DNA of 37,835 nt, taken from NCBI GenBank assembly GCA_003228735.1, contig QIFG01000042.1, positions 1-37,835 on the forward strand, read 5' to 3'. Source of the DNA: Zetaproteobacteria bacterium (GTDB lineage Bacteria > Pseudomonadota > Zetaproteobacteria > Mariprofundales > Mariprofundaceae). Of the stretch, positions 31,366 to 37,835 are shown piece by piece. A model generated the notes under the pieces. That model searched no databases. It saw nothing but the letters and a program-made list of their open reading frames with translations, and was not told the origin of the DNA. The translations under genes were made by a program, and so were the position numbers. How positions within the stretch are numbered: the first letter of the stretch is position 1; every line of letters starts with the position of its first letter.

Positions 31366-33234
31366 TTATTGGACCGTATCGTTTCCGAAAAAAGCCTCTA
31401 TATCACCCATATGGCTGGAAACCGGCGCCGGCGGCAGGTTATGCACAACCTCGCGGCCATAACTCCGGCTGTAGATGCGTGAATCCAGCAGCGCCATGAT
31501 GCCGCGGTCGCTGCCCATACGGATCAATCGCCCCATACCCTGCCGCAGCACGGCGATGGCCTCGGGCAACTGGATGTCACGGAAGCCGTTGCCGCCGGCC
31601 TCTTCGCACGATTTGATGCGTGCCTTGAGCAGCGGACTGTCGGGTGGTGCAAACGGCAGCTTGTCGATAATGACGATGGATAATGCCTCGCCGGGCACGT
31701 CCACGCCCTCCCAAAAGCTTCGTGTTCCACATAAGACAGAGTGCGTATCTTCCCGGAATTTCGAAAGAATCGAATCGTTACTGCCGCTCTTCCCCTGCTG
31801 CAAAACGGGCCAGGGCAGCTTTTCTGCCAGCAGCGGCGCTACGGCCTTGAGCAGCTGATGCGTGGTGAACAGCACAAACCCCCGGCCGTTGGAGGCGGTC
31901 AACAGCGCCTCGATCTCGGCCACTATCCTGTCCGTATAATCATTTTTGCCCGGCACCGGTAGATGGCGCGGCAGATAGAGCATGGCCTGCCTACTGTAAT
32001 CGAACGGCGAGCCATGGAAGCTTTCTTTGGCATCAGTAAGCCCCAGCCGCCCATTGATGTATTTAAAGCTGCCTGAGATGCGCAGGGTTGCCGACAGCAG
32101 GATAAACGAGGCCGGTCTTTGCCAAAGATGCGTATCAAGCACAGGGCCGGTCTCCACAGGCGCCAGAATATGGCGTTTGTACTCCCCTGCCCCGTCTGTC
32201 CAGTTCACATGTCCTGGCGGCGGATCAACGATGGCTTCGATATTTTCACCGATCAGCGTCGCCCGTCCGGACAGCTTGAACAACTCCTCGTTTCGCTCGC
32301 TGCGACTCTCAGCCAGAGACATCATCGGTTGCCAGGATTCGAGCAATAGAGCCAGCTCAGGCTTGGCCCAGGCGTCCAATACCTTTCTGAATTGCGCCGT
32401 CAGCTCTCCCTTCAGTGCTGGCTCATCGCCCAAATCATCGAGCACAGTCTGCATATCGTTGAACCACTGGATCAGGCGCATTCGCCCGAGTTGCAGACCG
32501 AAGTGCTGGCTGGCCAGCTCAGGCAGTGCATGCGCTTCATCGAGTATATATGCGTCGAAATCCGGCAGCACCTCGCCAAAGTCACCGCTTTTAAGGGCTG
32601 CGTCGGCCAATAGCAGACTGTGATTGCTGACGACGATGTCCGCCTCCTGCGCTCTTGAGCGGGCGCGCATCAGCGGGCAACGACTCCAGTCCGGGCATTT
32701 AGAGCCAAGGCACTGCTCGGCCGTGGCCGTTACCAGCGGGGCAATGCCGACCTCGAAGATATCGAAACCAAGCCCGGAAAGGTCGCCATCGGTGCTCGTC
32801 TCCGCCCATTCGTGAACTTCGAGCAGCGGTTTGACAGCGTGAGCATCAAGCCGGTGATCCTGCAATTTGTTTCGCAGCCGGAGCGGACACAGGTAATTGG
32901 CGCGCCCCTTGAGCAGCGCAATGCGCCGCTTGCGCCCCAGGGCCTTTTGTACGGCCGGAATATCGCGGAAAACAAGCTGATCCTGCAACGCTTTCGTGTG
33001 GGTCGAGATCAACACCTTGATGCCGCATCTTAAGGCTGGCACCAGATACGCCAGCGTCTTGCCGGTGCCCGTTTCGGCCTCGGCCAGCAGCCGGCTGCCC
33101 GAATCCAGAGATTCGGCAATCTCGCCGGAAAGGGCTGCCTGTTCGGGACGAACCCCATAGCCCGGCATATTCTGATCGAGCGATCCGCCCGGTTCGAAAT
33201 CCCCAGTAATCTGTTCGGAAAAAGATGTGCTCAA
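31366..33234 (-). CDS. ATP-dependent DNA helicase of the DinG/YoaA (XPD-like) family
   Basis: A 622-aa superfamily 2 5'-3' helicase. Walker A is LLAEAETGTGKTLAYLVPAL near residue 52. Iron-sulfur cluster cysteines: Cys in NYLCPLRL, then CLGSKCPDWSRCPLMRARSR near 180-195. The DEAH box is AYILDEAHALPE near 235. C-terminal motifs are FVLFTTHQLLKAVAPLL near 430, LCGTRSFWEGVDVPG near 490 and MGRLIRMGSDRGIMALLDSR near 570. Size and layout fit YoaA or short DinG; I cannot decide between them. Likely role: resolving R-loops or replication damage. ATG 33234; no close upstream partner. Confidence 0.9.
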   Translation of the reverse strand: MSTSFSEQITGDFEPGGSLDQNMPGYGVRPEQAALSGEIAESLDSGSRLLAEAETGTGKTLAYLVPALRCGIKVLISTHTKALQDQLVFRDIPAVQKALGRKRRIALLKGRANYLCPLRLRNKLQDHRLDAHAVKPLLEVHEWAETSTDGDLSGLGFDIFEVGIAPLVTATAEQCLGSKCPDWSRCPLMRARSRAQEADIVVSNHSLLLADAALKSGDFGEVLPDFDAYILDEAHALPELASQHFGLQLGRMRLIQWFNDMQTVLDDLGDEPALKGELTAQFRKVLDAWAKPELALLLESWQPMMSLAESRSERNEELFKLSGRATLIGENIEAIVDPPPGHVNWTDGAGEYKRHILAPVETGPVLDTHLWQRPASFILLSATLRISGSFKYINGRLGLTDAKESFHGSPFDYSRQAMLYLPRHLPVPGKNDYTDRIVAEIEALLTASNGRGFVLFTTHQLLKAVAPLLAEKLPWPVLQQGKSGSNDSILSKFREDTHSVLCGTRSFWEGVDVPGEALSIVIIDKLPFAPPDSPLLKARIKSCEEAGGNGFRDIQLPEAIAVLRQGMGRLIRMGSDRGIMALLDSRIYSRSYGREVVHNLPPAPVSSHMGDIEAFFGNDTVQ

Positions 33235-33612
33235 AAGCTACCAACCATATTGACGCGAAACCTGAATCGGGACACTGTTTCTCCATTCCATGTTTGCAGT
33301 TTAATCTGGAATATGGATAAACCAATGTCCACCTATGGGAGAAGAATTTTTCCAGTGGAGTTAAGATGACAATAACGCAACCACATAAGCTTGGCCCCAG
33401 CATGTTCAAGCAGGTCGCTTAAGGGGATGGCAATGCGCGAAACAAGACCTGGCCCCTCTCCGTGCTTGCATGGCCCCTCTCCGTGCTTGCAGGCCGGTTA
33501 GCTCTACGTTAGACGGGAACATACAGACATACAACTGTATGCCCTTCTCGCAGGTTATCGCCAATGCCGTTAGATTTATAAACCGATATCTATCAGATAG
33601 GAGCGTTCAGAA
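33235..33612. other. Intergenic accessory region with tandem repeat and attC-like half site
   Basis: A 378-bp stretch without a recognised gene. A tiny frame, 33366-33422 (MTITQPHKLGPSMFKQVA), is not identifiable. A 21-bp tandem repeat lies at 33450-33491. GTTAGAC at 33508-33514 fits the integron core GTTRRRY and ends a block GGTTAGCTCTACGTTAGAC, but the matching left arm is missing. A second GTTRRRY (GTTAGAT) is at 33569-33575. A hairpin CATACA-N10-TGTATG sits at about 33521-33542. SD AGGAG at 33599-33603 belongs to the following gene. Confidence 0.35.
33450..33491. repeat. Perfect 21-bp tandem duplication
   Basis: The unit at 33450-33470, starting TGGCCCCTCTCCG, is repeated exactly at 33471-33491. 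Two units only. Probably replication slippage in the accessory region before the channel-like gene. Confidence 0.85.
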
Positions 33613-34110
33613 TTGACAAAGAAGAATAAACGCCTATCAAGGGGAAGTAGAAAGTTCATCCGAGATATTGTTGCGCATACTCCGATCCTGAAGTTGACCT
33701 TTTTATTAGGCATTTCATGGATGCTTTTTGCTGCTGGGTTGTATTTTTCTGAACGTGGAGCAGACGGCACAACGATAACGTCATACGGAAAAGCCTTGTA
33801 TTGGGGTATAGCGGCTTTTTCCACTGCTGGCATTGCTGATATGCCCGTAAATGGAATATCGGAATTAATTGGTGCGATATGGATCGTCCTCGGATCTATG
33901 CTCTTCTTTGGTGCAATTGTTGCTACGATCACTGCGTACTTTATGCGTCCATTGCATCGCCCATCAAAGCAAATTATAGATACTATTGAATACAACCTTG
34001 AACAACTTGATGATTTGTCCATAGAAGAGCTGGAACTTCTCAAAGAGACAACCGATTCCCTCATAGAACACGTGGAACGTTTGAAAACAGCGGAAAAAGA
34101 GAAGCGATAG
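33613..34110 (+). CDS. Two-TM channel-like membrane protein with altered selectivity filter
   Basis: A 165-aa protein resembling the pore domain of potassium channels (Ion_trans_2). TM1 lies at residues about 25-47 (LKLTFLLGISWMLFAAGLYF), the pore helix and filter at about 60-80 (ALYWGIAAFSTAGIADMPVN), and TM2 at about 83-110. The canonical filter TVGYGD is replaced by TAGIAD (T71-D76), so potassium selectivity is unlikely. A C-terminal helix (about 118-160, rich in E/L/K) is predicted to be a coiled coil. The start is TTG 33613 with AGGAG at 33599-33603. It lies between an attC-like half site and a full attC-like hairpin and may be a gene cassette. Base composition is more AT-rich than its neighbours, consistent with transfer. 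Confidence 0.7.
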   Translation: MTKKNKRLSRGSRKFIRDIVAHTPILKLTFLLGISWMLFAAGLYFSERGADGTTITSYGKALYWGIAAFSTAGIADMPVNGISELIGAIWIVLGSMLFFGAIVATITAYFMRPLHRPSKQIIDTIEYNLEQLDDLSIEELELLKETTDSLIEHVERLKTAEKEKR

Positions 34111-34185
34111 GTTCCAAGATTACGGATAACGTGAGATAAAGTTACTGTTGCAAGTTGCTAATAGCGATACAAATAAAAAAGTAAA

Positions 34186-34287
34186 TCTAACAAGGCAAAT
34201 CCAGCCGCCCACAAAAGTGGAGCACCTCCTCAGTTTTATTCAAGGCCATACAGCCGCTTTTGTGGGCGGCTGATTTACGGCGCTAGA
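34186..34287 (+). other. attC-like recombination site (integron cassette boundary)
   Basis: The 102-bp segment begins TCTAACAA (R'' RYYYAAC) and ends CGCTAGA (R', one base off GTTAGA). Between them are perfect complementary arms of 15 bp: AGCCGCCCACAAAAG (34203-34217) and CTTTTGTGGGCGGCT (34257-34271). Pairing continues outward through AAATC/GATTT with one unpaired C at 34202, like the extrahelical base of attC sites. It sits 75 bp after the stop of the channel-like gene and 8 bp before the next frame's start, as cassette sites do. The imperfect R' core makes this tentative; a terminator or small MITE is the alternative. Confidence 0.5.
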
Positions 34288-34295
34288 AGGAAAAT

Positions 34296-34373
34296 ATGGC
34301 AATCAATGAGTTTGAAGAAAAACGGTGTGAAAGGTTTGTCGTACAATTCATGGCCAAACACAGGCCGGGATAA
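34296..34373 (+). pseudogene. Truncated start of a DUF3024-like cassette gene
   Basis: A 25-codon frame: MAINEFEEKRCERFVVQFMA then KHRPG and a TAA. The pattern MA..EFE.KRCE..V..F..K.RP matches the N terminus of DUF3024 proteins, a small family often found in integron cassettes. After RP the family continues for about 90 more residues, which are absent here. It begins 8 bp after the attC-like site, with AGAAGGAA just before the ATG. The match is from memory of the family pattern, not a search. Confidence 0.45.
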
Positions 34374-34406
34374 GACCTGTGGTCTTCCACCAGAGCTAAC
34401 CCGGAA

Positions 34407-35363
34407 TCAGCAACAGGGGTGCAGGCAGGCATAGCCGTGCATTTCTCCGATTAGCTCTCCGTTAAAGCTTTCGCAGTCTTGCCGGGCACACTTGCAGCGC
34501 AGGCGATAGGCGCAGCCGGTATCGCATACATCTTCAGCCGGTTCCGGAATCCCGGCGGAAGACTTGCGGCGCTCATCCGGGTGCGAGATCGGCCTGGCTG
34601 CCAGCAGCGCCTTCGTATACGGGTGCATCGGACTGGCAAAGACCTCCGCAGCACTTCCCTTCTCGACAATGCGGCCGGCAAACATGACGGCGACGCGGTC
34701 GGCGACCTGGTGTATGACCGACAGATCGTGCGAGATAAACAGATAGGACAGGCTGTGCTCAGACTGCAATTTCTTCAGCAGGTTCAGGATCTGGGCTTGT
34801 ACGGAGACATCCAGGGCCGATACCGGCTCGTCGAGCACAAGCACCTTCGGCGAGATGGCCAGGGCGCGCGCAATGCCGATGCGCTGGCGCTGGCCACCGG
34901 AAAACTGGTGCGGATAGCGGCTGAGTGTCTCCTCGCCCATGCCGCAGTCGCTCAAAACCTCGGCCACACGCTGCCTGAGTGCTGCTTTGCCCATTTCGGG
35001 TGCATGCACCTTCAGGCCCTCGGCCACGGTTTCCTCAACCCGCATACGCGGGTTCAATGAGGCGAACGGGTCCTGGAACACCATCTGGATATGCCGCCGC
35101 ATCGGGATCATGTCGTGGCCGGAAAGCGTGGTGATGTCGCGGCCCAGCAGTTCGATACGCCCGGCGTCCGCATCGATCATGCGCATGGCAAGCCTTGCCG
35201 CCGTTGATTTACCGCTGCCCGATTCGCCGACGATCGCCAGCGTTTCGCCCTCATTGACCTCAAAGCTGACGTCATTGACGGCGTGCACCTCGGCGCCATC
35301 GGCGCTCCACAGGCCGCTACGCTTAAAGCGCTTGTGCAGCCCTTCGACCGAGAGAACGCTCAA
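34407..35363 (-). CDS. oppF: Oligopeptide ABC transporter ATP-binding protein, OppF-like
   Basis: A 318-aa ABC ATPase. Walker A: LAIVGESGSGKSTAARLAMR near residue 42; Q-loop: IQMVFQDPFASLNPRM near 92; signature: PHQFSGGQRQRIGIARALAI near 152; Walker B: VLVLDEPVSALDVS near 178; switch His: LFISHDLSVIHQVADR near 210. The C-terminal oligopeptide domain (MHPYTKALLAA and a Cys-rich tail ending CARQDC, CLHPCC) is the OppF type. It overlaps oppD by 4 nt. It would hydrolyse ATP for OppBC, which are encoded 27 kb away in the same window and orientation. Confidence 0.93.
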   Translation of the reverse strand: MSVLSVEGLHKRFKRSGLWSADGAEVHAVNDVSFEVNEGETLAIVGESGSGKSTAARLAMRMIDADAGRIELLGRDITTLSGHDMIPMRRHIQMVFQDPFASLNPRMRVEETVAEGLKVHAPEMGKAALRQRVAEVLSDCGMGEETLSRYPHQFSGGQRQRIGIARALAISPKVLVLDEPVSALDVSVQAQILNLLKKLQSEHSLSYLFISHDLSVIHQVADRVAVMFAGRIVEKGSAAEVFASPMHPYTKALLAARPISHPDERRKSSAGIPEPAEDVCDTGCAYRLRCKCARQDCESFNGELIGEMHGYACLHPCC

Positions 35364-36325
35364 GCTTCACCTTCCACATGCAGACACCTGGCCGTGTGCT
35401 CTTTCTTGTGCCATGCATCGACTGTGACCGGGGCCTTGCATTCGTTTGTCGCCAGATCACAACGTGGCGCAAAGCGGCAACCGGCAGGCCAGAACCCCGG
35501 CACCGGCACCTGGCCGGGAATCACCGCCAGATCGCCGCCATGGGTGTTTGCCTCCGGCCTGCAGGCCATCAGCGCCTTCGTGTATGGATGGGCCGGACGA
35601 TCGAACATGGCTTTGGCGCTGCCGAATTCAACGATATGGCCGGCGTACATCACGGCGACAAAGTCGGCCAGTTCCGCGACAAGGCCGAAATCGTGCGTCA
35701 CCAGCAGCATGCCGAGCCCGCGTTTCTGCTGTAATGACTTTAGAAGCTCGACAATGCGCGCTTGCACCGAGACATCGAGCGCCGTCGTCGGCTCATCGGC
35801 AATGATGTAATCCGGTTCGGGCGACATGGCCATGGCGATGAGCACCCTTTGCCGCATGCCGCCTGAAAGTGCGTCGGGATACTGTTTGAGCAGGGATTCC
35901 GCATCCTGCAGGCCGACGTCCTGCAAAAGCTCAATGGCGCGATCCCTCGCCTGCTGTTTGTTGAAACCGAGATGCAACCGGATGACGTCGCACATCTGCT
36001 CGCCGATTGTGAATACGGGGTTTAAGGCCGTCATCGGTTCCTGGAAGATCATGGCGATGCGCCCGCCGCGCACCTGCCTGAGTGATTTTTCATCCATAGC
36101 AAAGACGTCCTTGCCATCAAGCAGGATACGGCCCGATGTCCGTTCCACGCCCTGGGATTCGCCCAACCGAAGGATGGCTTGGGCTGTCAGGGTTTTGCCG
36201 CAACCGGACTCGCCGACCAGGCCCAGCACCTGCCCCGGCTTTAAAGTCAGGGAGACATTGGTAACGGCGGGTTTTGCCCCATCTGTTGTTGGAATGGTCA
36301 GCGACAGATCATCGATTTCGAGCAT
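35360..36325 (-). CDS. oppD: Oligopeptide ABC transporter ATP-binding protein, OppD-like
   Basis: A 321-aa ABC ATPase and partner of OppF. Walker A: LGLVGESGCGKTLTAQAILR near residue 34; Q-loop: IAMIFQEPMTALNPVF near 90; signature: PDALSGGMRQRVLIAMAMS near 150; Walker B: YIIADEPTTALDVSV near 178; H-switch: LLVTHDFGLVAELAD near 208. The C terminus has GCRFAPRCDLATNEC, the Cys motif typical of OppD/DppD. Only this half of the importer is encoded here; oppABC are elsewhere in the window. The region just upstream, on the other strand, is a fragment of hsdS, so the leader of oppD has been altered by insertion. Confidence 0.93.
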   Translation of the reverse strand: MLEIDDLSLTIPTTDGAKPAVTNVSLTLKPGQVLGLVGESGCGKTLTAQAILRLGESQGVERTSGRILLDGKDVFAMDEKSLRQVRGGRIAMIFQEPMTALNPVFTIGEQMCDVIRLHLGFNKQQARDRAIELLQDVGLQDAESLLKQYPDALSGGMRQRVLIAMAMSPEPDYIIADEPTTALDVSVQARIVELLKSLQQKRGLGMLLVTHDFGLVAELADFVAVMYAGHIVEFGSAKAMFDRPAHPYTKALMACRPEANTHGGDLAVIPGQVPVPGFWPAGCRFAPRCDLATNECKAPVTVDAWHKKEHTARCLHVEGEA

Positions 36326-36377
36326 ATCGTGAGTGTGTCGGATGTGGCCCTGGCTTTCCAGCCCTGCCTATTACGTA

Positions 36378-36554
36378 GTTCCAGTTTTCCCTCCTACGAT
36401 TTCTGGTCAGCAGAAGGTCGTAGCAAAGCCCGATGAACCAGCGGGTGAAACGAAGCGGCTGGAAGCCACCTATCAGCAAAAGCTGTCGGCGTTGGACGAG
36501 CTCAAGCAATCGCTGTTACATAAAGCCTTTAACAGTGAGTTGATAGCTGCTTGA
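36378..36554 (+). pseudogene. 3' remnant of a type I restriction specificity gene (hsdS)
   Basis: The frame encodes VPVFPPTISGQQKVVAK, then ETKRLEATYQQKLSALDELK, then QSLLHKAFNSELIAA and a stop. The RLE..YQ.KL.ALDELK.SLLH.AF..EL pattern is the classic coiled-coil end of the HsdS second half. No 5' part is present: the frame before about 36378 lies in the leader of the divergent oppD. hsdR and hsdM are not in the window. It is followed directly by a fic gene, a frequent neighbour of hsd loci. The lost part was probably removed by the event that placed oppDF here. Confidence 0.75.
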
Positions 36555-36597
36555 CAAATAACTTGACTTATACTTGACATCTAAGCAACCTTTTCAC

Positions 36598-37605
36598 ATG
36601 GCTTATGTCCCGAAATTCATGATCACACCTGCTCTGCTTGCCGAAGTCGAGCAAGCGGCAGCACTGCGCGAACGCATTCAAAGCGCAGTGGTGGACCTTG
36701 CCTGGATTCCCGCCTTGCAAAAGGACACTCGCAATCGCAATGCTCATGCCTCGACTGCCATCGAGGGAAACCCGCTGACGCTGGAGCAGGTGCGTGCGCT
36801 GGAGGAAGGCCGTGAACTTTCCGACCCCGCCGCGCAGCCCAAGCGGGAAGTCGTCAATTATTTCGCCGGGCTGCGCTATGTGGAAAAGAACGCCACCAAA
36901 AAGATCATCCGCCAGGCGGACATTCTGGAGTTGCACCGGATTCTGGCCGGCGAGGTCATGGATCAGGGCGAGGCTGGAGCATACCGGACGATTGCTGTGC
37001 GTGTAGGGCAGTATCATCCCCCGCCGCCGGATGCTGTTTCGGGGCTGATGTTCGAGCTGCTGGAGTGGTGGAATACGGAATCGGCAAAACTCTCGCCGCT
37101 ACTCAGCTCTGCCGTCCTGCATTACCGCTTTGAGGCCATTCATCCATTTGCCGACGGCAACGGCCGCACGGGCCGGGCGCTTGCCTTGTGGGAACTCTAC
37201 CGGCGCGGCTTCGATACCCACCACATTTTCTCGGTAGATGAGTATTACTGGGAGGATCGACCGAAATACTACGCCGCGCTGGATGGCGTGCGGCGGGCCG
37301 GCGAAGATATGACGGCATGGCTGGAATACTGCGCGGCGGGCCTCCGGCTAACCCTGGAGCGGGCATGGCTGCGGATTCAAACCTTCCAGACCGGCACCAC
37401 GGAGAAACTGGTCTTGCGGCCAAGACAGGAACAGCTTCTCCACCTGCTCCGCGATCACGGGAGCATGACTCCCGGTGAAATATGGGAGGCGCTGGGCGTG
37501 TCCCGGCAGGGTGCGATGGATTTGCTGCGTCCGCTGCTCGATACGGGGCTGGTCGAGAAGGTAGGCGGGAAAAAGACCGGACGTTACGTGTTGCGAAACC
37601 CGTGA
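36598..37605 (+). CDS. Fic-domain protein with N-terminal inhibitory motif and C-terminal winged helix
   Basis: A 335-aa Fic/DOC protein that would transfer AMP (or another nucleotide) to a Ser, Thr or Tyr of a target. The active motif HPFADGNGRTGRA (His about 182) is complete. An N-terminal ASTAIEGNPLT fits the class II inhibitory helix (S/T)xxxE(G/N) with Glu about 56, so the enzyme is likely self-inhibited. The C terminus (LLHLLRDHGSMTPGEIWEAL then GVSRQGAMDLLRPLL) is a winged helix that could bind DNA. ATG 36598 (MAYVPKF) is chosen; a TTG at 36574 in frame is possible. It follows the hsdS remnant, suggesting it came from a restriction island. The target is unknown. Confidence 0.85.
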   Translation: MAYVPKFMITPALLAEVEQAAALRERIQSAVVDLAWIPALQKDTRNRNAHASTAIEGNPLTLEQVRALEEGRELSDPAAQPKREVVNYFAGLRYVEKNATKKIIRQADILELHRILAGEVMDQGEAGAYRTIAVRVGQYHPPPPDAVSGLMFELLEWWNTESAKLSPLLSSAVLHYRFEAIHPFADGNGRTGRALALWELYRRGFDTHHIFSVDEYYWEDRPKYYAALDGVRRAGEDMTAWLEYCAAGLRLTLERAWLRIQTFQTGTTEKLVLRPRQEQLLHLLRDHGSMTPGEIWEALGVSRQGAMDLLRPLLDTGLVEKVGGKKTGRYVLRNP

Positions 37606-37630
37606 ACGAAGCTGAAACCCAACGCTTCGT
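37606..37630 (+). terminator. Hairpin just after the fic stop
   Basis: ACGAAGC (37606-37612) and GCTTCGT (37624-37630) are perfect inverted repeats around an 11-nt loop. No T-run follows, so termination strength is uncertain. Confidence 0.4.
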
Positions 37631-37638
37631 GTGTCGGA

Positions 37639-37698
37639 GATAGACTCCCCTTTCCAGTTCCTGATGAAGGAGAAATGGGGGCAGACTCGAAGTCTATC
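37639..37698. repeat. Inverted repeat with 44-nt loop near the right edge
   Basis: GATAGACT at 37639-37646 and AGTCTATC at 37691-37698 are exact inverted repeats. The segment between is purine/G-rich on the plus strand and holds no gene. It could be part of a mobile-element end or a regulatory structure; I cannot say which. Confidence 0.35.
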
Positions 37699-37835
37699 CA
37701 GCGATTCAGAATTCTTTATAGCTCACAATGCAACGATATATGAGCACTACTGTCCGGTTAAGCACTGACCAAGCGCATTTGCCGCTGATTTATGGTTGAT
37801 TGCCGCTTAGGCGGTGGTGCGGGTCTGGTCAGAAG
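37699..37835. other. Right edge, no assignable gene
   Basis: No complete coding sequence. A short frame from ATG 37751 (MSTTVRLSTDQAHLPLIYG, stop) is not recognised. The sequence may be the left end of an insertion sequence cut by the window edge, but there are not enough bases to test this. Confidence 0.25.

Noticed and set aside
31034-31462. Plus-strand frame of about 140 aa over the gap between sixA and dinG
   Set aside because: Most of it is the MITE-like repeat and the rest is antisense to dinG; no SD and no protein-like pattern.
33366-33422. Tiny frame MTITQPHKLGPSMFKQVA before the channel-like gene
   Set aside because: Too short to judge, no family match; could be a gene start cut off by rearrangement but I cannot support it.
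37751-37835. Possible insertion-sequence left end at the right edge
   Set aside because: Only about 85 bases are visible, with no inverted terminal repeat partner or transposase start that I can recognise.

Overview
The window looks like a chromosomal segment of a proteobacterium, probably an environmental, metal-exposed and aerobic one. The evidence is oxygen-dependent HemF, a Czc-type heavy-metal efflux operon, a CbbY-like sugar-phosphate phosphatase, queuosine and thiamin biosynthesis genes, and typical proteobacterial housekeeping genes. I cannot fix the class from sequence alone; a Zeta- or Gammaproteobacterium is a guess. There is no plasmid or phage backbone. Most genes are ordinary, but the core is interrupted in several places by accessory DNA.

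Layout. 0.1-1.7 kb: HAD phosphatase and tatD, overlapping or nearly so. 1.65-2.7 kb: an antitoxin remnant, an intact VapBC-like toxin-antitoxin pair and a second, diverged copy of the tatD 3' end. 2.7-5.6 kb: an ene-reductase (nemA-like), TetR, YciI and tag block with tandem TetR-type operators, bracketed by a 24-bp hairpin direct repeat. 5.6-8.0 kb (minus): oppB-oppC-tadA, with a MITE-like element read in frame into the oppC N terminus. 8.1-15.7 kb (plus): a metal-efflux island (His-rich secreted protein, czcC, czcB, czcA and two CDF genes). 15.6-18.6 kb (minus): mltD-oppA. The gene order suggests an ancestral mltD-oppA-oppB-oppC-tadA operon split by the efflux island. 18.7 kb: tRNA-Glu(CTC).

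19.1-31.0 kb is a conserved core: mazG; a minus-strand operon queG-gph-thiE-thiD-(cNMP-like membrane protein); a secreted Lys/Arg/Glu-rich protein; minus-strand thiC, CBS protein and tsaE; then ygfZ-hemF, a Ca/Na exchanger and sixA. 31.1-31.3 kb holds a second copy of the MITE-like element, followed by a DinG/YoaA helicase.

33.4-37.8 kb is accessory again. A small two-TM channel-like gene with an altered selectivity filter lies between an attC-like half site and a full attC-like hairpin. After that hairpin comes the start of a truncated DUF3024 gene. This reads as a remnant of an integron cassette array without an integrase. The ABC ATPases oppD-oppF follow on the minus strand, away from oppABC, then the 3' end of a lost hsdS gene and a complete Fic protein.

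How the genes work together: OppA (lipoprotein), OppBC (permeases) and OppDF (ATPases) together make one complete peptide importer from three separated loci. ThiC, ThiE and ThiD cover the pyrimidine branch and ring coupling of thiamin synthesis. CzcCBA forms a trans-envelope metal exporter fed by two cytoplasmic-membrane CDF proteins. Two genes, tatD and queG, appear to start at CTG in nearly the same sequence context, which is worth testing.
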